DNA from: Nanosynbacter sp.
Lineage (GTDB): Bacteria > Patescibacteriota > Saccharimonadia > Saccharimonadales > Saccharimonadaceae
DNA length: 58,186 bases
Direction: 5' to 3'
Assembly: GCA_015257665.1 (NCBI GenBank)
Contig: JABZJS010000006.1
Coordinates: 1-58,186, forward strand
The position numbers were made by a program, and so were the translations under genes. This document shows, in pieces, positions 6,804 through 15,229 of the stretch (positions within the stretch are counted from its first letter, which is position 1; every line of letters starts with the position of its first letter). The notes below the pieces were generated by a model, which ran no database searches, was not told the DNA's origin, and was given only the letters and a program-made list of their open reading frames with translations.

Positions 6804-8897
6804 TTACTTACTGCGCTTCTCGATAATCTCCTGCGCGACGTTTGGTGGAACTTCCTCATAGTGGGCAAGTTCCATCGTGCTAGCAGCTCGGCCCTGCGAC
6901 ATCGAGCGGATGTCGCTGGTGTAGCCAAACATGTTTGCCAGTGGCACAATAGCCTTGACGAGCTTCGCGCCGCCCATCAAGTCTTCCATTGCCTCAATGC
7001 GGCCCCGGCGACTATTGAGGTCGCCAATGATATCACCCATGAATTCCTCAGGTGTTGTCACCTCAACCTTCATCACTGGCTCAAGCAAGACTGGGTTGGC
7101 CTTCTTGATACCTTCACGGGCAGCCAGGTGAGCAGCCAGATTGAAGGCGAGCTCGCTTGAGTCGACATCGTGGTAGCTTCCGTCGTACAAGGTCGCCTTG
7201 ACGTCAACAACTGGATAACCGGCAATCACACCACCATCGAGTGTCTCCTTAATACCCTTCTGCACAGCCGGGCGGTACTCTTGTGGCACTACACCACCCT
7301 TGATTTCATCGAAGAATTCGTAGCCCTTGCCTGGCTCGTTCGGCTCAAAGCGCACCCAGACATCACCGTATTGGCCACGACCACCAGACTGCTTGGCATG
7401 CTTACCCTGCGCCTCAGCTGTACCCTTGATGGTCTCGCGGTAGGCGACTTGCGGCTCACCAACATTGGCCTCAACGTTAAACTCGCGCTTCATGCGGTCG
7501 ATCAAAATCTCTAGGTGAAGCTCACCCATACCGCTCATGATAGTCTGGCCGGTCTCTTCATCGGTGTAGACACGGAAGGTTGGGTCTTCTTCAGCCAGGC
7601 GTTGCAAGGCAATACCCATCTTTTCTTGGTCGGCCTTAGTCTTGGGCTCCACCGCGATCGATACCGGTGGCTCAGGGAAGCTAATTGCCTCAAGAGCAAT
7701 TGGGTGCGCTTGATCGCACAGGGTATGGCCCGTAAAGGTACCCTTCAGGCCCACCACAGCAGCAATGTCACCAGCGCCCACGCTGTCGATCTCTTCGCGC
7801 TTATCGGCATGCATCCGGACGATGCGCCCCACACGCTCCTTCTCACCCGTCGTTGTGTTGAGGACGTAGCTACCGGCAGTCAAGCGACCACTGTAGACAC
7901 GGATGAAAATCAGCTTACCGACGAATGGGTCGGCAGCCAGCTTGAAGGCCAGTGCGGTCATTGGTTGCTTGTCATCGGGCTGGCGGCTCACTTCGTCGCC
8001 AGTCTTGGGGTTCTTACCCCAGATCTCGCCAACATCGAGCGGGCTTGGCAGGTAATCTACCATCAGGTCAAGCACCTTCTCGACGATCACACCGCGGCCA
8101 TCGCCACCTGTCACCAAGAAGAAGTCACCAGCCAAGACACGCTGACGCAGCGCTGCCTTGAGCTCGTCAATAGTAATGGCATCCTCACCCTCGTCGAGGA
8201 ACTTCATCATTAGGTCGTCATCGGCCTCAACGGCGTTCTCGACGAGCAGGCTGCGAGCTCGCTTTGCCTTGTCGAGCATATCAGCTGGGATCTCGCCCAC
8301 CTTAAGCTCGTGGTCGGTGTAGTCATCATAGGTGTAGGCCTTCATGTCGATAAGATCAACCACACCACAGACATCCTTCTCAAAGCCAATAGGCAGGTGG
8401 ATTGGGAAGGCCTGCTTGCTGAGGCGATTATGGATTGACTCGATCGACTTGTAGAAGTCACCACCAGTCTGGTTGATCTTGTTCACAAAGCAGATACGTG
8501 GCACACCGTATTTGTTGGCCTGACGCCATACGGTCTCACTCTGGGCTTCTACCCCCATCTTGCCATCAAAGACTGTCACCGCGCCGTCGAGCACCCGCAG
8601 ACTGCGCTCTACCTCAGCGGTAAAGTCGATGTGCCCAGGGGTGTCAATGATGTTAATCTTGTGACCCTTCCAGAAGCAGGTCACCGCCGCAGAGGTAATG
8701 GTGATCCCGCGCTCTTTTTCTTGGCTCATCCAGTCGGTAGTAGCACCGTCACCATCGCCTTTCACTTCGCCAATCTTGTGGTTGATACCAGTGCGGTACA
8801 AAATACCTTCTGTCGTCGTCGTCTTACCGGCGTCGATATGGGCAATAATACCAATGTTACGAAAGTCCTTCAGAGGGACATTCTTGGGGGTTGCCAT
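6804..8897 (-). CDS. fusA: Translation elongation factor G with altered G4 and G5 motifs
   Basis: A 697-residue EF-G of normal length and domain order (G, II, III, IV, V), the GTPase that drives translocation. The P-loop AHIDAGKTTT (about 18-27), ERGITI and DTPGHIDF (G3) are normal. In the base-recognition motifs, G4 reads NKIN (139-142) instead of NKMD, and the G5 position reads TGGDGRG (263-269) where GSAFKNKG is usual. Flanking sequence aligns without gaps ('FVNKINQTGGDF' against 'FVNKMDRMGANF'), so these are substitutions and not misalignment. The Asp of G4 normally specifies guanine. Domain IV and V signatures (GRGQYGDVWV, RRGRIEAM, FGYTSDIRSMSQGRA) are intact. Shine-Dalgarno AAGGAG precedes the ATG; a TATAAT lies at 8958-8963. 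Monocistronic. Confidence 0.97.
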   Translation of the reverse strand: MATPKNVPLKDFRNIGIIAHIDAGKTTTTEGILYRTGINHKIGEVKGDGDGATTDWMSQEKERGITITSAAVTCFWKGHKINIIDTPGHIDFTAEVERSLRVLDGAVTVFDGKMGVEAQSETVWRQANKYGVPRICFVNKINQTGGDFYKSIESIHNRLSKQAFPIHLPIGFEKDVCGVVDLIDMKAYTYDDYTDHELKVGEIPADMLDKAKRARSLLVENAVEADDDLMMKFLDEGEDAITIDELKAALRQRVLAGDFFLVTGGDGRGVIVEKVLDLMVDYLPSPLDVGEIWGKNPKTGDEVSRQPDDKQPMTALAFKLAADPFVGKLIFIRVYSGRLTAGSYVLNTTTGEKERVGRIVRMHADKREEIDSVGAGDIAAVVGLKGTFTGHTLCDQAHPIALEAISFPEPPVSIAVEPKTKADQEKMGIALQRLAEEDPTFRVYTDEETGQTIMSGMGELHLEILIDRMKREFNVEANVGEPQVAYRETIKGTAEAQGKHAKQSGGRGQYGDVWVRFEPNEPGKGYEFFDEIKGGVVPQEYRPAVQKGIKETLDGGVIAGYPVVDVKATLYDGSYHDVDSSELAFNLAAHLAAREGIKKANPVLLEPVMKVEVTTPEEFMGDIIGDLNSRRGRIEAMEDLMGGAKLVKAIVPLANMFGYTSDIRSMSQGRAASTMELAHYEEVPPNVAQEIIEKRSK

Positions 8898-8957
8898 AGG
8901 GGGCTCCTTCTCTCCTTACGTGTTTTTTAGCATGAGTAATACAACTCTCAACGATTG

Positions 8958-8963
8958 ATTATA
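8958..8963 (-). promoter_or_regulatory. -10 box upstream of fusA
   Basis: TATAAT with an upstream TGC (extended -10) on the minus strand, about 60 nt before the fusA ATG. No clear -35 box. Confidence 0.5.
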
Positions 8964-9023
8964 GCATGGATTGAATGTGGGCGGTAGAGTAATTATCACC
9001 CCTGATGAGTCCATCTGCTCCTG

Positions 9024-9548
9024 CTAGCCAGGGAGCCGTTCGCCGTTTTTTGACCACACCCCGTAGCGGTCTGGCGCGGTGGTGCGCATTGCTTGAGGCA
9101 CGGCATCGTACTCACCTGGTGGTAAGCCGCTTGTGTTGACATAGAGCAGCTTATATTCGGTTTGCTGAGCATTGGTGACATATAGGTAGGTGTTGCTAGT
9201 TGCATCAGTGGTACTACCCTGGGTGATACTAGGAATCGTGGTAATGTAGGTCGGCACTAATTGACGCAAGAATGTGGCACTATCGCGGCGCTGGTAAGTG
9301 GGGGTGGTGCTACCAGCAGTCTGAGCAACTGGGTATGCACCATTTTTGGTATAGTAGCGATCAAGCGCTTGGCGCATTGCTGTGAGGTCGGCCACGCGAG
9401 TCCGCCCCTGTGCACCGGCTTGGATACGTTGGTATGAGACGAGTGTCAATGTAGCAAGGATGGCAATAATAACGATCACAACAAGCAACTCTACCACGGT
9501 ATAGCCAGCGTGTTTTTTCTGCATTAACCGATTTTTTATAGCGCTCAT
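9024..9548 (-). CDS. Type IV pilin-like protein (prepilin N-terminal methylation motif)
   Basis: A 174-residue prepilin. After a basic leader ending in G, the motif GYTVVELLVVIVIIAILAT (about 15-33) shows the prepilin peptidase site between G and Y, the conserved Glu at +5 and the hydrophobic assembly helix. 'DLTAMRQALDRYYTKNGAYP' is the usual major-pilin alpha-1C segment, and a variable C-terminal domain follows. It would be processed by PilD and built into a surface pilus; type IV pili occur across Saccharibacteria. No pilus assembly genes lie nearby. The ATG at 9548 is chosen because a TTGCGC-17-TATAAT promoter ends 7 nt before it; 12 extra codons upstream would lie inside the promoter. 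Confidence 0.88.
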   Translation of the reverse strand: MSAIKNRLMQKKHAGYTVVELLVVIVIIAILATLTLVSYQRIQAGAQGRTRVADLTAMRQALDRYYTKNGAYPVAQTAGSTTPTYQRRDSATFLRQLVPTYITTIPSITQGSTTDATSNTYLYVTNAQQTEYKLLYVNTSGLPPGEYDAVPQAMRTTAPDRYGVWSKNGERLPG

Positions 9549-9555
9549 GCTTTGC

Positions 9556-9584
9556 ATTATACGAAGTGCTGTGCGTTTGCGCAA
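9556..9584 (-). promoter_or_regulatory. Leaderless promoter of the pilin gene
   Basis: Minus strand: TTGCGC (9579-9584), a 17-nt spacer and perfect TATAAT (9556-9561), then 7 nt to the ATG. The -35 boxes of this and the divergent promoter are only 6 bp apart. Confidence 0.75.
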
Positions 9585-9590
9585 GAGCCA

Positions 9591-9620
9591 TTGCTGTCAA
9601 CCTAGCTGGCAGTGTATAAT
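9591..9620 (+). promoter_or_regulatory. Leaderless promoter of the divergent membrane protein gene
   Basis: TTGCTG (9591-9596), an 18-nt spacer and perfect TATAAT (9615-9620), then 6 nt to the ATG at 9627. Confidence 0.7.
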
Positions 9621-9626
9621 GACACT

Positions 9627-10598
9627 ATGCAACCACGTGGATCATCCTCCTCACCCCAGTACCGACGCTCTCGCCTGACGCCGCGCGGGTTAGCGATACG
9701 CTTTGCTCTGGCTGGTTTAGCGGTTATTGCCATCGCAGCAGGGATTATTTATCTCGCAACTCGGCCACATAAAGCCAAGAATACCGAGCAGCACACCGAG
9801 ACAAAGACTGACCCGCGCGAGCAACTCACTGCCACCAAGACACTGGAGCGTGCTAAGAAATACTTCAAAGGGACAGAAGCTGTTAAGTCATCGCTATCAA
9901 CGCCAGTTAAGGCAGAGGGCTTTCGCTTTTATTCTATCGCTACTGATCCAAGCAAAACCAAGAGTGCTGCCGCCACCCTACCCAAGGCTGAGGCTACGCG
10001 CAACGTTACCGCCCTAGAGCACATGCTCGACTATGATCAATTCACGCGCTATGTCGTGCAAGATGGTGATAAAGACGGCCCGTACCTCGCAGACTTTACG
10101 CGTAGCAATGGCGACGTAACGTGCCAGATTAGCAATACCCCACTTGACCCAAATGACCCGAAAAACAAAGAAACTCGCTTCGTTGAGTTCAAATGTCTTG
10201 ATGCTGCCGATTATAAAGACCTCGCCAAGCAGCAAGCTCCTCTCTACAATGCCTACTCACCTGCCGCAAGTTCGAGTTATAACGTCGGCATTGTCGGCAC
10301 TATGACGGTACGCGAAAGCAAGCTTGCAGGCTATCGCTTGGCAGAGATACCACTGGGTGGTGTCCAACCCGAGTCGCACCTCTTTAATTCGCAAGGGACG
10401 GCGCTGTTTTATCAATCGAGCGATGGGCGCTGGGTATTCTTCCAGATCCGCCAAAACGATATGCTTACATGTGATGTTTACAAAGTCCAGCTCCGCAACG
10501 CCAAGAAAGTCGACCTACGGCAAGTCTACGAAGGCGATAAATGCCGCGACCTCAGCAAAGGCGAAGTAGTGACAGTAGAAATGCCGAAGTATCAGTAG
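9627..10598 (+). CDS. Membrane-anchored extracytoplasmic protein of unknown function
   Basis: I do not recognise a family. The 323-residue protein has a Ser/Arg-rich cytoplasmic N-terminus, one hydrophobic helix (about 25-46, RFALAGLAVIAIAAGIIYLA), a charged spacer rich in K, E and T, and a soluble domain of about 260 residues. Four cysteines in the outer domain (in TCQI, KCLD, TCDV and KCRD) may form two disulfides. It is transcribed divergently from the pilin gene through back-to-back promoters, so the two may be co-regulated; a role in surface attachment is only inference. The start is set by the leaderless promoter; an in-frame GTG at 9612 lies inside it and is rejected. Confidence 0.8.
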   Translation: MQPRGSSSSPQYRRSRLTPRGLAIRFALAGLAVIAIAAGIIYLATRPHKAKNTEQHTETKTDPREQLTATKTLERAKKYFKGTEAVKSSLSTPVKAEGFRFYSIATDPSKTKSAAATLPKAEATRNVTALEHMLDYDQFTRYVVQDGDKDGPYLADFTRSNGDVTCQISNTPLDPNDPKNKETRFVEFKCLDAADYKDLAKQQAPLYNAYSPAASSSYNVGIVGTMTVRESKLAGYRLAEIPLGGVQPESHLFNSQGTALFYQSSDGRWVFFQIRQNDMLTCDVYKVQLRNAKKVDLRQVYEGDKCRDLSKGEVVTVEMPKYQ

Positions 10599-10690
10599 AG
10601 TCGCGAATCAGTGTGCATACTATAGACTAGCCAGCACTCGCTAGGGGTGGTTTGTGATGATATAGTTGTTAGGAAGTAGCATAACTCATA

Positions 10691-10718
10691 TTACATAACC
10701 AGTGATTTATTGTATAAT
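10691..10718 (+). promoter_or_regulatory. Promoter of the 162-residue protein gene
   Basis: TTACAT (10691-10696), a 16-nt spacer and perfect TATAAT (10713-10718). The leader is about 35 nt and carries GGAGG. Confidence 0.6.
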
Positions 10719-10759
10719 CAAAGCTAGTAAATCAACCAAGCCAATTTTCCGGAGGAAGT

Positions 10760-11248
10760 ATGGAAACACAACTAAATGGCCCTATTACCAATTATATTGA
10801 TCTAATCGGAAGAGGAATTGATGGAATACAGGAGCAGGTCGATACAGCAACGAATGGCTTGGCATGCGAGCCGTTAATTGAAGATACCGACGAAAGCTTC
10901 CTCGGTGCTGGTTCGACCGAATCGTACTGGTCGTATTACAATATGGGGCTCGAGTTACTTTGGCGTAACAATATTCTCGTATCACTGTCTATTTTTCTTC
11001 AAGATGACGGTTCTTACGAAGAGCCTTATATTCCATTTCCGCAGCAACTAATTGCTTCGTTGCCAAATGAAGCGACTATCGACGAGTTGGTTAGCGTATT
11101 TGGTCAGCCGGAATCTGAAGGTGGAATCGGTGGATGCAAAAACCTCCGATATATGATAAGTCCCGAAAAATACATTGTATTCTGCTTCAATGGTGAGAGC
11201 ACCTTACGGTCAGTTCAGCTCGGCTTGACTCGTGTTTTGAGAAAGTAA
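10760..11248 (+). CDS. Small acidic cytoplasmic protein, unknown function
   Basis: A 162-residue acidic protein with no signal peptide or membrane helix. The body reads like a single alpha/beta domain: 'YYNMGLELLWRNNILVSLSIFLQ', then a proline-rich turn (EEPYIPFPQQL) and 'ATIDELVSVFGQPESEGG'. The 'G..l.f..n..l..i.iyl ... P.gl......t..dv...fG.P' layout is loosely like small immunity-type proteins (for instance DUF6392-like), but I could not confirm this and no toxin gene lies nearby. It has its own promoter and a good GGAGG ribosome site 7 nt before the ATG. It is monocistronic and convergent with rpoC. Confidence 0.8.
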   Translation: METQLNGPITNYIDLIGRGIDGIQEQVDTATNGLACEPLIEDTDESFLGAGSTESYWSYYNMGLELLWRNNILVSLSIFLQDDGSYEEPYIPFPQQLIASLPNEATIDELVSVFGQPESEGGIGGCKNLRYMISPEKYIVFCFNGESTLRSVQLGLTRVLRK

Positions 11249-11302
11249 TTCTCAGCAAGCAAGAATAAATCTAGTAACATAGCACACTCAATGTATGATT
11301 AT

Positions 11303-11336
11303 AAAAGAGTCCCACTCTCTCAAGTGGGGCTCTTTT
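11303..11336. terminator. Bidirectional terminator between the small protein gene and rpoC
   Basis: Inverted repeat AAAAGAGTCCCACT / AGTGGGGCTCTTTT with one mismatch and a 6-nt loop, with flanking A/T runs. It ends the rpoBC transcript on the minus strand and probably the plus-strand gene. Confidence 0.85.
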
Positions 11337-11355
11337 GCTCTAGACCAGCTATTCC

Positions 11356-14300
11356 CTACAGCTCATCAGTCGCAATTGTCACTTCCGGCTCAGCCTCCTC
11401 AGCCTGGGCTTCGGCGACAAACTCATCATCCGGAGAGTCATTCTCCTCGAGCGGCAGGGGGTGTGCACCCGTACCAACCGGTACTTTGTTGCCGATGATG
11501 ACGTTCTCCTTAAGACCCTTGAGGTGGTCGGCGCGGCCACTGGTGGCAGCGTTGATCAGCACGCGAGTCGTGTCTTGGAACGACGCAGCAGACAGCCAGC
11601 TATCACTCCAGATACTCACCTTGGTGATACCAAGCAGCAGCTGTGCATACTGAGCTGGCGTTTTGCCCTGGGCAACGAGTTCCTTGTTAGCATCAACCAC
11701 AGATGCCTTGGAGATGATGTCGCCCATGACGAAGGTGCTATCACCTGGATCATCAATTTGCACCCGGCTGAACATCTGCCGGACGATGATCTCAAGGTGC
11801 TTGCCAGCCACATCCTGGCCCTGCGCAGCATAGATACGAAGCACTTCGTTGATGATGTAGCGCTGGGTTGCCTCTGTGCCCTTAAGGCGCATGAGGTCAT
11901 GCAGGTTGAGCGAACCAAGTGTCAGGCGATCACCTGGCTCGACCATATCGCCCGGCTTAACGACGAGGTACATCGTGCCAGGAATCTCGTAGCGGACTGG
12001 TGCTGTAGCATTCCCTGTAAGGACAAGCGAATCACCAGTAGACTCAACCACTCCATCAAACGGTGCAGTAAGTGGCTGCGTGCCATCGTCGAATGACGCA
12101 ATGACGTCGCCAACCTTGACCCTGCTGCCCGATTGTACCATCACCATGCGGCCATCGAGCGGCATACGCTCTACCTTACCTGCTTGCGGCGTGACCTGTA
12201 CAACGTACTTCTTGCCATCTTCCCAAATATCGACCAAACCAGCGACTTCTGTGACGTAGGCCTGACCCTTTGGGTTACGTGCCTCAAAGAGCTCCTCGAC
12301 ACGTGGCAGACCCTGGGTGATGTCTGACCCGCCAACACCAGAGCTGTGGAAGGTATTAAGCGTCAGCTGCGTACCAGGCTCACCGACTGACTGAGCAGCA
12401 ATGACACCAACTGGCTGCGAACCATCGACGAGCTGGCCAGTTGCCATGTCGATCCCGTAGCTCTTGCGTGGAATACCGTGCAAGTTCTTGGTAGAGAGGA
12501 CAGACTGGATACGTACTTGGTCGATCGACTGATCTGCCTCGATGGCGTTGGCAATCTCACGTGTAATGAGCTGGTCGCGGTCGAGGTGGCCCGGCACTGC
12601 CTCAGCGGTGTAGCGGCCAAACAAGCGGTTGCCAAACTCGATCATTGTCTCCTCAGACTCATTGCGGTAGATGGTGAAGCCATCGTCGTCACCCTCTTCG
12701 TCCTCAACGGTAAAGACATCCTGCGAGACGTCGACCAAGCGACGCGTGAGATAGCCAGAGTCGGCCGTCTTGAGGGCGGTATCGATAAGCCCCTTGCGAG
12801 CACCACGCGTTGCCACGAAGGCTTCCAAGCTCGATAGCCCCCGCTTGAAGTTGCTGCGGACTGGCAGCTCAATCTCGCGGTTGGCGGCATCCACCTGGAT
12901 ACCGATCATCGCACTAGCCAGCTTAATATTGTTGACGCTACCACGAGCACCAGAGTTCACCATTGTTGCAACAGAGGTGTCCATGTGGGCCAATTGGCTG
13001 CGTAAGAAGTCTTCTACCTTGCGGTCGACGGTGCGCCAGTTGTTGACGGTCAATGTGTAGCGCTCATCCTCGGTAATGAGCCCTTGATCGAGCTGCTCCG
13101 AGATCGCAGCAGAACGTGCGTCACCCTCAGCCACGAAGTCGGCAATTTCGTCGAAGCTGAGATAGTCTTCCATACCAGTCGACACCGCAGCAGTGGTGGC
13201 AAAGCGGAAGGCCAAGCCCTTCATGCGGTCAGCAGTGATAGCAGTCTCAGCCGCGCCATAGCGCTCGAAGATCTGACCAAGCACTCGCTTGAGCTCTTTC
13301 TTGGTCTGGACGTTGTTGTTGTAAGGGAAGTCCTCTGGCAGGATCTCGTTAAAGAAGACACGCCCCAGGGTAGTCGTCCGGATTTCACCCTTAGCCCGGA
13401 TACGAATTGGGCTCTGCAGGTGGAGCTTGCCCATGTCGTAGGCGAGCTCAGCAGCCCGGCTGTCGGCAAAGACAGCGACAGTATCAGTCTGAGCCGAAGG
13501 CTTCTCGTATGTGAGGTAGTAGTTACCGAGCACCACGTCCTGGTCGATACTGAGGACAGGGCTGCCGTCGGCAGGCTTAAGCAGGTTATTGACGGCACTC
13601 ATCAGCTCGCGTGCTTCGGCCTGTGCCTCGGCACTGAGCGGCAAGTGAACAGCCATCTGGTCGCCATCATAGTCGGCATTAAAGCCGTTAGCGACGAGTG
13701 GGTGAAGCTGGATCGCCTTACCCTCAACCAGCTTTGGCTGGAAGGCTTGGATACTCAAGCGGTGCAGTGATGGCGCGCGGTTGAGCAGAACATACTTGCC
13801 CTTGATTACCTCATCCAATGCATCCCACACAACCGCTTCACCTGCCTCGATTAGGCGCGTTGCACTACGGATGTTGTGGGCGTAATCGCCCTTGATGAGC
13901 CAGCTGATGACAAATGGCTTGAAGAGCTCAATTGCCATCTGCTTTGGCAAGCCACACTGGTGAATCTTGAGCTTCGGGCCCACCACGATAACCGAACGGC
14001 CTGAGTAGTCGACGCGCTTACCCAGCAAGTTCTGGCGGAAGCGCCCTTGCTTACCCTTAAGCATATCGCTAATGCTCTTAAGGCGGCGGCGCCCACCAGT
14101 TGCGTTGACAGCGCGGCCACCACGAGCAGCCGAGTTGTCAATCAGACTATCGACCGCTTCTTGCAGCATACGCTTCTCGTTGCGCTGAATTACCTCTGGT
14201 GCGTTGAGCTCGATGAGCTTCTTGAGACGGTTATTACGGTTGATGACGCGGCGGTAGAGGTCGTTGAGGTCACTCGTCGCAAAGCGTCCACCGCTCAGGG

Positions 14301-15228
14301 CTACCATTGGCCGCAGGTCTGGTGGAATGACTGGCAAAACTGTCATACACAGGCTTGATGGCTTAATGCCTGCCGCTTGCATACCCTCAAGCACCTTAAG
14401 GCGCTTCAGTAGCTTCTTCTCGCGTTGACCACGCGCGCCTTCGGCTTCTTCTTGCAGATCGGCGATGAGTGCATCGAGGTCGATATCATCAAGGAGCGCC
14501 TTGAGTGCATCACCACCCATACCAACTTTTACGAGCTCCTCATACTCTTCGGGGAGGTTACGGTAGTCGGTATCGCTTAGGAGGGCGCGCTTTTGTAGGC
14601 TCTCAAGCTGAGCTTTCTTTTGGCTGTAGGTTGCCTCGAGCTCTTCGTATTCGCGTGTTTGCTGCTCGGCAAGAGCTTTCACGTCTGCCCCATCAGCTTC
14701 AGCTTCACGCTGAAAGCGAATCTTGATGGCAGCCCGTGCCGCCTCAGTCTCAGCCTCAAGGTCAGTCAAATAAGCGTCGCGTGTTTCAGCGTCGACGTCG
14801 AGAATGACATAGGTAGCAAAGTAGGCAATCTTCTCGAGATTGCGCACCGTAATGCCTAGCAAGAGGCTCATCGCACTGGGTGTGCCGCGCATAAACCAAA
14901 TGTGCGCAACAGGGGTGGCCAAGCTAATGTGCCCCATCCGCTCGCGACGCACGATCGACTTGGTGACGAGTTCACCATTCTTATCTACTGCAGCTTCGCG
15001 GCTGCGCACACCCTTGAGCTTGCTGTCGTGTGGGTTGATATCTTTGACTGGGCCAAAAATACGCTCACAAAACAGGCCATCACGCTCAGGCTTCTGGGTT
15101 CGATAGTTAATCGTCTCCGGCTTGGTGACTTCGCCGTAGCTCCACTTGAGGATATCCTCGGGGCTGGCGACGGCCAAGCGTACCGCATCAAAATTGGCGA
15201 TATCGTGATCTGTTACCACGTGGGACAT
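11356..15228 (-). CDS. rpoC: DNA-directed RNA polymerase subunit beta-prime, lacking both zinc-binding cysteine sets
   Basis: The 1290-residue catalytic subunit. The active-site motif NADYDGDQMAVH with its three Asp is intact, as are 'GRFRQNLLGKRVDYSGRSVIVVGP', the trigger-loop region 'PVGVIAAQSVGEPGTQLTLNTFH' and the C-terminal 'SDSWLSAASFQDTTRVL'. Two regions are abnormal. The N-terminal zinc ribbon expected after 'RIFGPVKD' has no Cys (residues 64-90), and the second site just before 'PVGVIAAQS', usually CxxxxxxCxxC, reads NLHGIPRKSYGIDMA without Cys. The chain has only three cysteines, all elsewhere. A long acidic/coiled insert lies at about 165-290. It is co-transcribed with rpoB (1-nt gap) and followed by a terminator. 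Confidence 0.98.
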   Translation of the reverse strand: MSHVVTDHDIANFDAVRLAVASPEDILKWSYGEVTKPETINYRTQKPERDGLFCERIFGPVKDINPHDSKLKGVRSREAAVDKNGELVTKSIVRRERMGHISLATPVAHIWFMRGTPSAMSLLLGITVRNLEKIAYFATYVILDVDAETRDAYLTDLEAETEAARAAIKIRFQREAEADGADVKALAEQQTREYEELEATYSQKKAQLESLQKRALLSDTDYRNLPEEYEELVKVGMGGDALKALLDDIDLDALIADLQEEAEGARGQREKKLLKRLKVLEGMQAAGIKPSSLCMTVLPVIPPDLRPMVALSGGRFATSDLNDLYRRVINRNNRLKKLIELNAPEVIQRNEKRMLQEAVDSLIDNSAARGGRAVNATGGRRRLKSISDMLKGKQGRFRQNLLGKRVDYSGRSVIVVGPKLKIHQCGLPKQMAIELFKPFVISWLIKGDYAHNIRSATRLIEAGEAVVWDALDEVIKGKYVLLNRAPSLHRLSIQAFQPKLVEGKAIQLHPLVANGFNADYDGDQMAVHLPLSAEAQAEARELMSAVNNLLKPADGSPVLSIDQDVVLGNYYLTYEKPSAQTDTVAVFADSRAAELAYDMGKLHLQSPIRIRAKGEIRTTTLGRVFFNEILPEDFPYNNNVQTKKELKRVLGQIFERYGAAETAITADRMKGLAFRFATTAAVSTGMEDYLSFDEIADFVAEGDARSAAISEQLDQGLITEDERYTLTVNNWRTVDRKVEDFLRSQLAHMDTSVATMVNSGARGSVNNIKLASAMIGIQVDAANREIELPVRSNFKRGLSSLEAFVATRGARKGLIDTALKTADSGYLTRRLVDVSQDVFTVEDEEGDDDGFTIYRNESEETMIEFGNRLFGRYTAEAVPGHLDRDQLITREIANAIEADQSIDQVRIQSVLSTKNLHGIPRKSYGIDMATGQLVDGSQPVGVIAAQSVGEPGTQLTLNTFHSSGVGGSDITQGLPRVEELFEARNPKGQAYVTEVAGLVDIWEDGKKYVVQVTPQAGKVERMPLDGRMVMVQSGSRVKVGDVIASFDDGTQPLTAPFDGVVESTGDSLVLTGNATAPVRYEIPGTMYLVVKPGDMVEPGDRLTLGSLNLHDLMRLKGTEATQRYIINEVLRIYAAQGQDVAGKHLEIIVRQMFSRVQIDDPGDSTFVMGDIISKASVVDANKELVAQGKTPAQYAQLLLGITKVSIWSDSWLSAASFQDTTRVLINAATSGRADHLKGLKENVIIGNKVPVGTGAHPLPLEENDSPDDEFVAEAQAEEAEPEVTIATDEL

Positions 15229-15229
15229 C

